Below, in pieces: positions 12,501 through 26,600 of a stretch of DNA of 64,000 bases. This DNA is from Eumeta japonica (lineage: Eukaryota > Arthropoda > Insecta > Lepidoptera > Psychidae): positions 1 to 64,000 of the forward strand of contig BGZK01001296.1 in NCBI GenBank assembly GCA_005406025.1, given 5' to 3'. A program made the translations under genes and the position numbers. The notes beneath the pieces are model-generated. The model made no database searches. It was not told the origin of the DNA and saw only the letters and a program-made list of their open reading frames with translations. Every line of letters begins with the position of its first letter. Within the stretch, counting starts at the first letter, position 1.

Positions 12501-15500
12501 CAGAACCCATTACGATTCTGTTCACGGGTGACCGGATGTAAACGTTTGGAAAGAAACGAGGGAGTGCTGTGTAACACAAAAAAAATTACACCACGAAAAA
12601 AGTGATGACAATTTCTGAAAACACTTTCAATAGAACATTTTTTTCCTGTATCAAACCACCTAATATTTGGATGCTAGAAAACGAATAAAATGTATGTGCC
12701 ACGTACGCAAATGAAATATAATTCACAAATGATGTTTATTATATAGCTTTTATAATATATAACTAAAAGGTCGTAGGATTGCTAAATCGTATTAGACTGC
12801 GTAAAACGCAGAAACATTGACAGTAGCAACAAGAAAACATAAAGAATGTATAAATTATTTAGCATGACCCTTACGTATTTCCAGGTAAGTTATTTGCAAT
12901 AATAAATAAAAATGTATTTTTGTAGATACATTGAATAAGACTATAGTTTGTGAATTCAGTGGTGCCGTATCCTTTGACCGCGTAAGTAGAATAGTTATTG
13001 GGAATAACAAACAAAACCGAGTGCAGTGTTTACGCAGGCGAGCTTCCAGAAACAGGTGTTGAAAGGGCCTTGTTGTGGAAAAAAAAAGGTGAGCGTTATG
13101 GGAGGGTCAGTGTGAGAACGTTGGACAAGTGCGAATATGACTCACATACTTAGGATTCCGTACAAATTTAACAATGTATGTAGATATTTCATCTATCGAG
13201 AGTCTCGACGATTTAAGTTTGTTATCCATATTGATACTAGTGACATATTGAACTTGGAAATCCAGTCTTTCGTTTAAATAAAAAACTATTCGATATTCTT
13301 TAAAATATTAAAATTTTCCAAAATCTTAAATTTTTCTAGCGAAAAGTCAAAAATGTTGTCACAAAAATCGGTCTATATGTCGGTCTGTGCTTTAAATGTA
13401 AGTTTGTAATCACAAAAATATTTTAATTTGGTATAACAAGTTTACGATTTTAAAATTTTTTTCATCTTTTATTTTTGCCATGAGATCTTACTTCTCGTAA
13501 AATATCATTATTCTAAGTCAGTGGCCTTATAAGTTTTGATTTGCTTTCGAGTATAATAATATAAGATATAATTAATGGCTGCATTTTTTTGATGCGTTGA
13601 TTTATATGCTTGATTTTTGTTGCAGCGCCAAGAGACTACAAGCTTAAATATTTGACATTGATTAGAATTTAAACTTTCTACATACATCTGTTTCTAACAA
13701 AAAGGTGTTTAACAGACACACTGACAGACAGACAAATCGACAGATAAAATTTCAAACAGACAAAGGGACAAACAACTTGTCTTTTAAGGGTTCGTTTTTT
13801 TCATTTTGAGATACGAAACCCTAGAAACAAAGTGTCTATAAATAATGATATCCATTTCGATAATTGATGCCGATGTTAAATTAGACATTTCATAAATTAA
13901 TCGTGTACCGAAATGCCGTTGTATCAAACACGCATGCATGATACCTAGAATAAGGTATAAAGTCAAGAAGTAATTTTGTACATTTCTTAGAAAATTTATG
14001 AAACGTCATTTAGGAAAGGTATCAATAAGGTTATATAAACTAAATAGGGTTAAAGGAGGTTACATGTTAATAATGGACATTTTATTTCTTTAAGTATTTC
14101 AAGTACATGTATTATATGTAGACTGGTAATGCGTCTTGTTTATTAACCATTGTCATTGATAAAGAGTCGGGTGTCTCGTGAAAAGGAAGCCGCTCACGAA
14201 GATTCAGCCTGATAGTAATCATTTTTACAACAAGGTTCTAAACGACATTTCCGAACGTAGTAATGGAAAAACATATTATTCAATTTTTAGCAAAAATATG
14301 CATCAACAAAATGTCGTGGTGCGCACACAAAAACAAATTGTCGCCGCCATTTTTTATAAGACCGGTCATATTGTTATTCCGATGCTAGAGGGACAAAAAC
14401 ACAGCAAATTCTGAGTGTTATATTATAGTCTGTGCCTCAACAGTATTTTTAGCTTCGTGTGCACGGCGACCGAAGTCACGAAATCTGAACCTTCTTTGAC
14501 ACCACGACAATGCCACGCCGCACACATCCGCCTGAACACTTGTTTTTTCAATTGGAAAAACGTGTCTGTTCTACATCACCCACCATATTCCTCTGATAGA
14601 TCAGATGGATCGGGTGCTAGAGCACGGTGCAATTTTTACTTGTTTCCCAGAATTATAGAAAAATTGAAAGGCAAAAGATTTGAATGCAAGGAAGATGCAC
14701 AGGCTGCCTATAATTACGAAATTACTGAGGTATCTGAAAAATAATGGACATAGGTGTGTTTCAAGTGGTTTAAACGCATGGAAAAGTGTATACGTGCTGA
14801 GGATGAATATTTTGAAAAGATAAATATTAGTAATAAATAATTGATATAATTTTTGAGTATCTAGTTTTTATCGGCATACCGCTCGTACCTATTTTATAAA
14901 AGTTACATTCTTCACTCACTTGATGTAAACTTCTTGTTTTTGGATGTTGAAAATTTGGATATTATTTAATTACAATAGCGTTTCATACTGACCTTTTATA
15001 CCGCTGTATATATATTTACATGCATTTTCTCTTTGTATTACTTTAGTCACAGAACTTGAGTCCATCCTTCTGAGGTGGCTAAATCACCTCAACATCTACT
15101 TTTAATTCACACCGTTCTCTCACATCACTATTGAAAGATATGTATGCATCCAAAGGCAATCCAAATTCACTATTTTAGTCAAATGATCAGAATGCATTTT
15201 CAAGAAGTCATACGTATTATTGCTATATAAAGCGTACACTTAATGTACAGATTATATGTTACTAACAAGCATCTTGTGCAAAGACTCACGTTGGTTCTAT
15301 TGGGAACAAAATTAAGAAAATAACAACGTATCAAATTAGTTATTTATCTTAAGGTATTTGTGCTGTCTGCGAGATCAATCATAACGTCATGCGGCCGGAT
15401 ACGAAATATTTCGATGCGCATACGGCTAATTGTACAATCTGAGTCGTAATTATACGACTGTTATTATTACATATGTGTAACATAACAAACGTCAGTGCGC

Positions 15501-18500
15501 CAGCGCCGAAAATATGATTGCGTTATAATTGTCGAGAAAGACACGACTCATAACACGATAGGGTGGATGATGCTCGGTGTTTGGTCTCGTTCCAGTGGCC
15601 CACGAGGTGAGCGATCAGTGAACACGTACGGACAATAAATCATAGCGGGGAAACTTAATAAATGTGTAATTAAATAGTGTTATTCGTAACCGTAAATGTG
15701 CTATTTCACTGCAAGTTATTATGGAGCGTTATCGGCTAATGTAGCAGAAAACACGAAGAGAATGCATTGAGTTCTTATAACGGTTGATAGTTTCTTTGTA
15801 AAATTATTAATATATATATATAAGACATTAAATTAAGTTATTATACAATGTTCGTTAAGTTTTCACAGTTTCGTTGAGATGGAGTTGACGACGTTCAAGT
15901 TAAGCTATTCTTGTTTTATTTCTTTTGAAATTCATTTAACTTTTCCTTACTTTTTCCCGCTGTCGAGGAAATGGTCGTACTCCACGGACATTTTGCAGCA
16001 GAGATGTTTGCGCTGATGAGACGCAGAGCAGTTGGTGTTGACCATGTGGCCGTCTGTTAGGGAAATAAAGAAAAAAATATTTTTGAGCATTGAAGTGTAT
16101 GAAATTAATAATTAACAAAGAATCAGGTCAGAATTATTATGACTTGATTTTGAAATACCTGGCTACCTATTTTATAACACATTACATAAATTACTATCAT
16201 CTTGTGTGCTTTTGCTTATGACATTAACTATTTCATGGATTTTTTATTTTTATCCGTTACTGCATTTGAAATTGTTTACATCAGAATAGTTTTCTTTTAA
16301 TACATCTATTTAGATACAGTTTTATTGTTAATAAACTCTTTCAAGGAGAAAAAAGAAAAGTGATTACAATTACACAAATATGTTTATTTCCTAGGTAAAA
16401 AATAGAAATATGAGATACGTGTTCATCGACAGCATTATGATGAAATAATTTAAGGCGAAAGAAGAAAATTGTAAGAAAAGTATTGAAAATCTTACTAGTC
16501 TGGTTTTGGTGGTGTTGGTTATCGGTGTCTGTGAAGAACCATATCTGAAACAAATATTAAACGCACTGAATTTTATTCACATCAACATGACCGACACATC
16601 ATTCATTTTTTAGTAAAGTTTCTTTTCTTAGATGCTAGCTGTACACACATGTAATATATTAAAATAAAGGATCTTGCGCTTGATTTATGGACATAAAATA
16701 TGCTAAATACAGATCTTGGATAAATAGATAGAATAAGGTATTTGTATTTAACACAATTATCAATGTCTTATTTATTTTATGAATAAAACAATGTGTAAAA
16801 CAATGAATGGTCTTATGACTGTTGATTTTATAATCATAACTATTCGATTGATAATTGTCTTAGCTTTTTTTCTAGCTGTTGTATTTCCATTTAAGCTGAC
16901 TTGTGACATAAAAATTCGACAGTTTATGAGAATGCAGTAACTTTAATACTTTTCTGTATTAATTTTAAAAAATACGAATATAAATGTTGTTGTTTATCTA
17001 TAGATTTTATGCTTACAATGTAATAAAATCGTCAAAAATCTCAACAATATATATAAATGTCGAATTTAGAACAACAAATTTACTACTTTCTTTTATATTC
17101 ATCGTATATAAAATTGGGCATAGAAAATAAAATACTAATTGAGTTTACGGCTCAGATAAATATAATATATCATTTTAGATTGCATTTACCTGAATTTCTT
17201 TCGTATAGAAATAGATGTTTATGAGTTATTTCGATTCATAAATATTTTTGGTATTCGGTCATATTCTATCTTATGGCTATACCTGTAAAAGATTGATCTT
17301 ATCAAACCTATAAGTTAATAAAATATAAGTAAATATGACTTCCGGGATTGTGATGAAATCAGTCGAATAATTAATTATGACTCGTAGTGAGGTTTTATGT
17401 AAGTGAAATAATTCATACACCTACTACATATCAATATAATAAGTAAAAATAAATTTTATATTATTAAAATAAAAACTTAATCTATTCCGAATTTATAGTC
17501 CGATGACGCTGATAATTATTCCAGGGTTTTTAAGTACTTAGCAGGAGTGCAACTACCAAATAAGTACGTAAAATGTAGTTCTTATACAAACCACACAAAT
17601 TATTCCTTTTCGTAACATAAGAGTATGGAGATTGTGTTCGCTATATTTCTATTATTATTAGTTTCGACGAATTTCTGTTTAGCTTGTCACTTAGAAATTA
17701 TATAAACGAATGAACATATGAAGGTAGACTAATGAGTAATTTAGTTCTGTGTATAATAACTAGCTTTTGCTACTAGCCATTGAAGAGTATGTTTTGTCAT
17801 CAAATCGTAGGAATAATCCTACGATTTGATGAAAAAAGGGATATTGTTGCGATTAAGGGATAACCCTTAACCGTTAAAAAATACTGTGGTATTAATGATC
17901 AGCTCAGGAACATCAAATGATAGCTCCCGAATGCAAACACTTGACTAATTAAAATAAAAGTGTTTAAATACACTACACGTGCTTACAATATTTGAGAATA
18001 TTACTCGATTTATCTGGGATTCCATCATCAGATCCTGATTTGGCGATCATGGATTCATCTCAAGGGTACCTTTCAACCAAAAAAAAATATAACTGAGGAA
18101 TTATCACTAAACATACATGAAAAAAACCTGACGAATATTAAACATTCTCTTTTTTTCGAAGTTGGTTAATAAATATGTAACTTAATAAAGCACAAGTCAA
18201 GTCGGAGCTTCTTGTATCGGCGACGATATTCCTAAATAAATTATTCGAGCGAATTCGATATAGTCTTGGAGAATATAATACTAACGTGTTCGGACTCACG
18301 TTGAACGTAAATCATAACGGAAAAACATAAGTAGTAAGTAGACACTAGTGTCTTCTTTACTTACAACCTCTGTACGCGTTCAAAGGAAGCGCTTCGGGTG
18401 TCGGCGAGTCGTCGCTGTCGGTTCACGTTTCGTGCACGTTAAGACGCGAGGCGGAAGTAGAGCCGAAACCGTAGGTAAAGCTACAAAGCCGGACATCTTC

Positions 18501-20589
18501 GGTAGAGTAATTACATTGCTCGCTGTCTCTGCTGGGAGTCGAACGTCGTCGGGCCGCCTGCGGGGTTAGCAAGGCGCCCTAGAGAAGCGTCTCTATATAA
18601 GGGCTGTCTTTTTCGCGCAACGCATTAAATGAAAGGGACAGTCTTATAGTGAAACTCTTGTCTAGTGCGTCATGCTAGGCCCGCTGGAGATCTCGCGCTC
18701 GCCCAAGAAATCCACGGTCACTTTGACGTCTTGCAAGGCACTGGAGCGATATGATTTCGCAACGAAACGATGCGATAGATTTTCTTCGATTAGAGCTTTT
18801 CCTGAATCGTTTATTACGTTATTCGACGTGCGACGGAACAGGCGGTGCACTCTGCGATGTCAAATCAAATCAAATCAAAAATATCTTGTATTTTGTAGAT
18901 AATAGAATTACGCTTCAAATACGTCCTTATGGCGTTCTTTTGGTATTAACATTAACGCCTATTCCGAACGCTGATTCATTTTTAGGTTTCGCTCAAAGAC
19001 ACATGACAGATAGTCAATAAAACGAGCACAACATTTGATAATTATATGAAACTGCCTGATAGTCGAGCAGTTCAGTCCCACGGGTTTTTTCCGTTAATAT
19101 ATTCAGATACGGGTAATATTTCGTTAATATATCAAGCCCGAAATGCGAAAAACGGTGGAAGAATGAGCCTCATCGATTCACAGTAGGTAGATTCAGCAAT
19201 ATGTCGTGACCTAGCTCGCTCGTAGAACGGATATCCGATGAGGAAGAAAAATTGGTAGAGTGGCGACGCCGACCGGACGTTAGCATGCGACAGCCACAAA
19301 CTAGGTGAACTGAACTCGATAATGAAGGTGGTGGGTCCTGAACTTGATAATGAAGGTGGTGGGTTGCCATTGGTTGCTGGTGACCCGGGGCCGTAAGTGC
19401 TGGGGATTTAGAGGTTGGATTAAATCTAGCAGTGAACATTAAATGGTTGAAACGAAACAACGAATCTTAAGTTCTAGCATAGGTAGTTCAGGATATCATT
19501 TGCGTATTCGATTAATACAAGTCACGTCACTGCATTATTCATTAGATTATTCGAGTTTAAAATAAAAATATGTTATAAAATACGCCATTATTTTCTAATT
19601 TTAAATTCAATGTGGATAGGCTTGTTCGCGGAAAACAGGTTCTTGCACATTTTATGCTGTCAAATTCAAACCTTGTTCATAAATAAGCAAGTGTCATTTG
19701 TAATTAAGTATTATTTTATTTAAAAACATGTTTTTTTTTATTAAAAACATGTATAATAAATTTCTCTTCCATCGACTAAATGATGCTTATTTTTGAGGTC
19801 TATAGTTTCTTAAAATATTTTGAGTCGGGTTTGTAGCTCGTTTACGAGTCAAAATATATGATTGAGATTATTAAAACCGGCTATTAGGTTATGTGATAAA
19901 TAATGCAATAATTCGATAAGATATTTATAATCTGCACAAATTACAAACTGAATTTTAAAAAAGTCATGAATATATAACATGAAAAATTGCATTCGAGCAC
20001 CTGCTAAATTCATATCGTAGTTGTTCTTTGTTTTACAGCAGAAAATAAAAATATTAAACTATAAATACTCTTGGAAATTTTCGTAAAGGCCGCTCGTCCA
20101 GTCAGATTAGAATATTATCGAGTGGTTTGCCTTTGTAGTGGGCGGATACAGCATCGGTTCAAAAACTATACGATGCCCAATTTTGTACCGGACCGCAGTC
20201 CGCACACCGAACACTGTGTTGCAAACACGCATGTCCTTGAAAATTCTGCGAAAATTGTTCGACGTACAGTTTTAATTAAGAAGTAGTCCTTCACCGTTGA
20301 AACAAAAAAATTGTACTCGATACTTCAATCTGTGCAATAATTGGGAAAATATTTAGTACTGCACGGAGTGCTTTTGTAGAGTATCAGTTCTCTTATTTAC
20401 AAATGGCGTGTAACCAATTTTTTTGTCGTAGCTTTTAGCAATCATTCGAAGAAAGGAATAAAAAAAATTTTTGGCAAGTTTGTTTCAGTGCGTCTTACAA
20501 ACAAGTTCGCTCAATATTAATTTTGTCCGTGTTGTATCATTAAGTAACAGTAGACTCAATTTGTTCTCTTTTTAATAAACAGTCCTTTG

Positions 20590-20629
<40 letters not shown>

Positions 20630-23600
20630 ACAATATAGTTCACACCCATTTCATCTAAAAACCTATAACACCCTAGAATATCATTTATTATATTAAACAT
20701 TTAGACCTGAACGCTCACCATCTATTATTTTTTAACGAAAACTGCTTAATAATACATTTGATCTACAGAAAAATAAATTTCATCAAGATAAATGACGTTG
20801 ATTAATTTTTGACCACGTGTTTTTGTACGACAAGAAAACAAATGAGGAGTGTTAAGCGCACACGCAGCTTTAATTGGCTGGGATGATTCCACCATAGAAT
20901 CACAATGGCCAAGTCGTCGAGCTGTGAACATACTGGGCCGGCGAGGCGCCGCACAGCGTTCTCGGGGTCGAATTAATGAACGTCACTCAAATGATGCGCC
21001 ATCTCAAGTAGTACGTGGGAGCGAAACACGTATTATTTTTCATAGCGAAACACTATAACTGTCTTGTTCTTTCCACTCTCAAGATGGAACGCCGCACTTA
21101 AGTGTGCCTTTTTTTAATACGACCCTCAGATGACAAGCTCCGCCCGAGATCGGCACGCCTCTATGCGGCGCGCGTAGAACTTCAACTTTAAAGAGGGCCT
21201 ATCTGAAATTTTTCTCTTATGATTTTTTTTATTGAAGTGTAATTCTTTAGGCGCGACTTGGGAGCAACTGAAAACTTCTTGTCGGACGGAACTAGCGTTT
21301 AGCAAAATCTATATTCTGTTTACGCAGTTTCCGTTTTCATAATTCGAATTTTAAATTTGGCGCCATGTCAGAAATATTTAAACTCAAAGTGAGCAATATA
21401 CGAAAACGACAACTGCAATCTGTTTGATAAAATCTATATTACTTTTAGGCAGATTGCACATTTATGATTTGAATTTCGGATTCGTCGAACATTGAAATTC
21501 AAAGTGGCCAACATTCAGAAGAGGTAACTTTAATGTAATAGGAGTTTATTAATATTATGTTATCGATAATTAGCTGTATCCCGGCTCCGTCCGGATAGGA
21601 ATAACGTGAATCCTTAGATTTTTTTTATATCAAACAATATAAAAAAAATCAATCAAGATCCTAAATTTGGTCAATACGACTGAAACTTAAAGTGTTTTAC
21701 TGATATTTAGTTTAAATAGAATATCTGCCAAAAAATCAAACACAGTAGTTTTAGTTCAATCGTATGTAGAGGTTACACGCATTCGTAATCTAATTTATTA
21801 TCATTTTATGATAATCATCACAGTGTTTTTATTTTACATTTTAAAATTAAGGATTTAAAATGTACATATTAATGTAGCTACTAACTTTGAAGAACGTTTA
21901 AATTATATTTTTGTGATTTTCATTTACTTATTTTGTAAGTATTCCTGATTATGTTGTCTTTATGTTTTTTTCGTAATCTTGTCAAAATCACTAGTCACTT
22001 TTTCATGATAGAGTTATGTATTTAGTATATTCGTACACGACGTTTAAAAAGTTAAATTATAATTCGACTATTGCATCGTTAGAGTACGTTAATGGCGAAT
22101 AAAAGGGTAAAATATTAGTTAATACATACCACGTATGAAATCTGTCCAAAAATGTTTTACCTTGGGTAAATTCTCAAAGTAAAATATTTTTTATAGGGCC
22201 TTGGAAACCCAGTGCTCTATTACTTGAAGAAAGAAAGAAACAACAAATTTTGTGTGTCACGACACTTAAACTGAAAAGTTGACCGTCGTGATCAAATCAG
22301 TTTGCATTTGAGTCGTCTGTAAAATAATATACCAATAATGTTTCACACGCCCCGTTGGGCTATATTTGCGAACTGGTATTGTGCTATTATACAATCAATG
22401 CTAAAAAAATGTCTGGGGTTTTCCCGTGAGGTGGGCAATTCTGATTACAAATATTCCTTTTTTCACTTTACTTGGCTGTTTAAATGCAGTTTTTGTAATA
22501 ATCATCGTGGAAGTTGGAAACTTTGGCATTTTTGTATAATAATGAATAGAACCTTGATTTATTCTAGTGCAGAACATCTAATAAAAGTAGATAGTAAATG
22601 TTAAGATTTTTCTCTTATAAAAAATAGATTATTTTATGTATACCGGACATAAATAGGATTGGAGTCGGACTGCGAACGGGACGAGAGACAAAATCAGAAG
22701 TGGAATTAAAATGAACTGAAGTAAGTTTGGGAACAAAAATAGAAATGAGATCACGGACGAGAGCATAAACAGAATTAAAATTAAAACTGAGATTAAGATC
22801 GAGATCAGAATTCAGAGATAAATTGGAGCGCCAAACTCGGGCAAAGTCGCAAACAAAAGCTAGTGTTTAATATTAGCAATCACCTTCTACCTTTGAAAAA
22901 CTATATGTTATAGGCTTATGTTGGCGTTGTGAGATTTTTTGCGAACCAATAAAAGCCAGAAGAATACCCTCCTGCATCTTTATTCATATTTCAAATCGAG
23001 GAGCTCAGCATTTAAGATCTTCATGCTATTCCACTGAGGGTTGGGGATGAGGTAACAACGTCCTATATTGGGGTTAAACGACGCACAGAGCGAGTGCTTC
23101 AAGTTAAAAATTCATCGGTCCATAGGTACTTCTGTATTTGCGCATCGAACTAGTTACTATACCAACTAGTTCAAGCAAAATAACAACCTCTAGGCTAACG
23201 CTAAAACGAATCAATTCGATAAATTCTCTTTGATAGTATCGTGATAACGATTCTAGATTCTTGAATTTTTTTTCACCACAAGTTCGGCCGTTTTTAAAAT
23301 CACTCATGTATTTTAGATCACTTGAAACTTTTTTAAATATATGTCTTTATAAGCTGGCCAAAAATTTTCAAAACGTTTGAAGTACATCCTAGACGTGGTT
23401 GGTTATTATCTTGTCTAGATTTCAATTCTTATGTCTTAAAGTAATGTGTAACTGAACGCATATGATAATAAACTGATACAACAAACCAGAAAATAATATT
23501 ACTAAAATACGAAAATACAATATAAACTAGACATGGTTCAATGTTTCATTTCTTACAAGTTATTCTTATTAATTATAATTCTGTATATGGTCATGAATAA

Positions 23601-26600
23601 CTTAAAAAAAAAATCTTTTTATGCTATTAACATGCATCATATATGACGAAGCTAAATTAAGTAACGCTCATAGGGATCGTCATCGATAATGCAAAGTGTA
23701 CCACTTCGTACCAAAAAGGTATAATTACAAACCGGCGGCCAGTACAGCGCTGTGTATTTACTTATGTCGCAGTTTAGACTTTATAATTTTTTATTGAAAA
23801 TAATTCATACTTTACATTTCGCTGAGAGTAATTGAATAGATCGCTCTGACTCTTAGTTTCATATTCGTTCTATTTCTTTAAAATGTAATAAGAAATTAAA
23901 AAAGACAATTTAAAATATGTGACATTTTACATAAGGTTCCCTAAAAATTAAAAGTGAATTTATTGAGAAAAGAAAAGTACATACAGTAATATTTTAATAA
24001 AAAAATATACGAATAATAAGAATAACATTATAACTATACAGATCTCTAAAATGTTTACTTATTTACATAATGTGACTTTCTAAAAAATTATAAATACTGA
24101 TTCAAGAACTTAATTTGGAAAAAAAAATGGGATAAAATTCATTTATTATTTAGGATAATTGGATAAATATGCATACATAAAAATGGATGTTCATAAATCA
24201 GTAATCATTAAACTCCGACTACATTTTACCAATCATCATGAAAGTAGATACATGAAAACGATTTTTTCATGCAACAGTTTTATATGAAATCTATTGTATC
24301 ATTTATCCTTGACTTCGTCCTTTTGTACCGTTGAATTGAACCATATTTTTGTACTACTGAACTGAAGTTCTATACAGTTTCTAAAAATTCTCTCACTAAT
24401 GGAAAATTACGCTGTTTCGGAGTAGGTAATATAGCTTATATTTAATTTTGATACTTGAATTTGTCCTGCCTTCGCACAAATCGGAACCACAGCCGGCGGC
24501 GGTATCAGAATTAAAAGCGGGACGGGGAACAAAATTCGGTCCCTGGATCAGGAACGAAATCGAGAACGGTACCAGGGTAAAAACCGAGACCAGAAGGAAT
24601 AAGGTTGACCTGATATCAGGTACAGAATCAGGTACAGAATCAGGCATAGAACTAAAAGCAAAAATGAGAGCGGGAACGAAAGTGGAATTGATACGAAGAT
24701 CGATCCATATAAGAGATGAATGAACACATTCTACGCCTTCGTACGGAGCCGAGGGCGGTAAGCTAGCTATTATATATAAAACTGATGGTGACTATCAAAA
24801 AAATAACAAAATACGTGAAAAGGAATCTCTTCGCTGTTTTATAGCGTATAAAAATAATTATACTTCAACTGTAAACATCTGATACCACATAAAAACGTCG
24901 ACACAAAGCTATGAAACTTGATAGCAAAATCATTTACCGTCAAACTATTGACGGTAAGATTTAATTCTGGATAAGCCCGCAAAGATCTATAAAATTTAAT
25001 GTCTATTCCTTATGTCCGATAATAGTAAATATTTATTATTTGTTTAAAATATAAATGTTTTCACTTAAAATTAAATATTTTCCAATTATTTCACGTCACA
25101 ATCGCAGACATCGCCGGGACACGCTAAATTAAATTAATACCGGTTCTAATTAATTAGGAGGATTCGAACTTTATTGGACACGTTTTAATTGACGTTTGAG
25201 TTTTGGTTTCATCGGGCTCATCGGCCCATGAAAATATGAGGAAATTAGGAAAAATTTTTGTTTGTTATCGAAAAGGAGTGTATTGATTTGTTTTTAATAT
25301 TTGATTTAAAGTAGACTTTTAAAAGTTCAGACTATTTCTTTCAATATAGAAAACACCACAAAAGTGTATAAAACAATAACCATTTATTTGGTAATTACAA
25401 AACTTATTAATTTTCACTGTTATCATCCAAAACTCAACCTTTGCATATAGCTCTGGATAATAAATTTATGACTTTAGCAAACCATTTGTTTCGTATTATT
25501 AGCTTCGATATTGCTACAGAATTAAAAATGGAAAATATTTAAAGAGCATTTTTTCTAGCGTCTTCCATTCGCCTTTAGTTCAAATTAAGTGAACAAGAGT
25601 AATTAAGTAATTCTTAAATTTAGACGAAGTAACGATGGAAAATTGAAGGGATTAATTTTAATGAAACTTGGTTTCGTACAATAGGGTATAAAAGATAGTT
25701 ATACTTGAAAATGAAATGATTACGACATGGGCTTGTTTAAATTTTTCTGTATAATAACTTAACGAGTTTTAATATTGAATATTTTAAACTTATAGCAATG
25801 TTATTCTGAAAAAAATGAAAGTCGAGTAATTAAACGATGAAAAAGAGATGAGCAAAGGAAAATTTTAAATTTTTATTTAATGTCGATGGCGATGGTAATG
25901 TTTGTCGTATTCTATTGATACCACTTGCAGTAGCGTTGTAGAAGACGAATTGGGTTTTCGATAGTTTTTTAAAACACCGATTACGTTTAGCGTTAATTTT
26001 ATTTTAATCTAAATTGGTACATTTTTAGTCCTCCGAATTTACCTTCATTTGTATATTCATTTTATGAATCACAAATATATGTTTATGACAATATATTAGA
26101 AACTTAAGGATCGTAAATGTCATTTTCTTCTTGCATGTAATTGTATCGGAAACGTAAAGCCGTGATAGACAGACGCATCGACGACAATAAGAAGAAGCCT
26201 AATGCCGTTGCGATCCTATAAGCCTTCTCGTTATCGGTTGTTGAAAATGTTATTTATGATCATAAATAACATTTTTTTCACAATTTATTTCATATCAGTT
26301 CATTTTTTTCATTTTATGGGTATTTACATAAATACCCAAATTCCCAAACAAAACCTTAAAACTATAATATTATTTTTTATCTCACACATTATTTTTCATC
26401 ATGTTTCTTAGATGTTCATTAGCCTGTATCTATACAAGTTAATGAGTATAAACAGCTACTGTAGAACCTTTTTTTGAAATCGAAATTAGAATCACGATTG
26501 ATGTTGATAATGGGATTAAGATCAGGTTTAGAATCAATGTTTTAATAAAGATTAAAATATCGATCATCAATTCTTTATCCACGCGGGCAGAGACTCTGAC

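Larger units (their letters stand above)
5335..15950 (-). other. fng intron 3 (10.6 kb)
   Basis: It contains two dead mariner copies (9790-10690 and 14170-14840), RTE-like tail fragments (11090-11250, 13690-13830) and a GACGTAG tandem cluster (7102-7157). Unclassified GC-richer patches lie near 6340-6540, 8630-8790 and 15360-15640. An imperfect palindrome lies near 6123-6175. The rest (about 5335-6340, 6540-9560, 11260-13690, 14850-15360) is AT-rich with no gene, RNA or clear repeat that I can support. Confidence 0.7.

Noticed and set aside
14415..14744. 109-codon frame as a SETMAR-like host gene
   Set aside because: It is a fragment of a dead mariner transposase, with no SET domain, a disrupted catalytic block and flanking stops.
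18662..18902. Opposed frames downstream of the intronic TATA box as a nested gene
   Set aside because: Neither frame shows a domain, and GC-rich sequence in an AT-rich genome readily gives such frames.
20071..21058. Open frames on both strands as possible transposase remnants (DUF4817-like)
   Set aside because: Weak impression only; no ordered motif match and no terminal repeats found.
24396..24723. Opposed open frames with SGTESG / [13 protein letters not shown] repeats
   Set aside because: Both are by-products of a 6-bp periodic repeat, which gives dipeptide repeats in every open frame.
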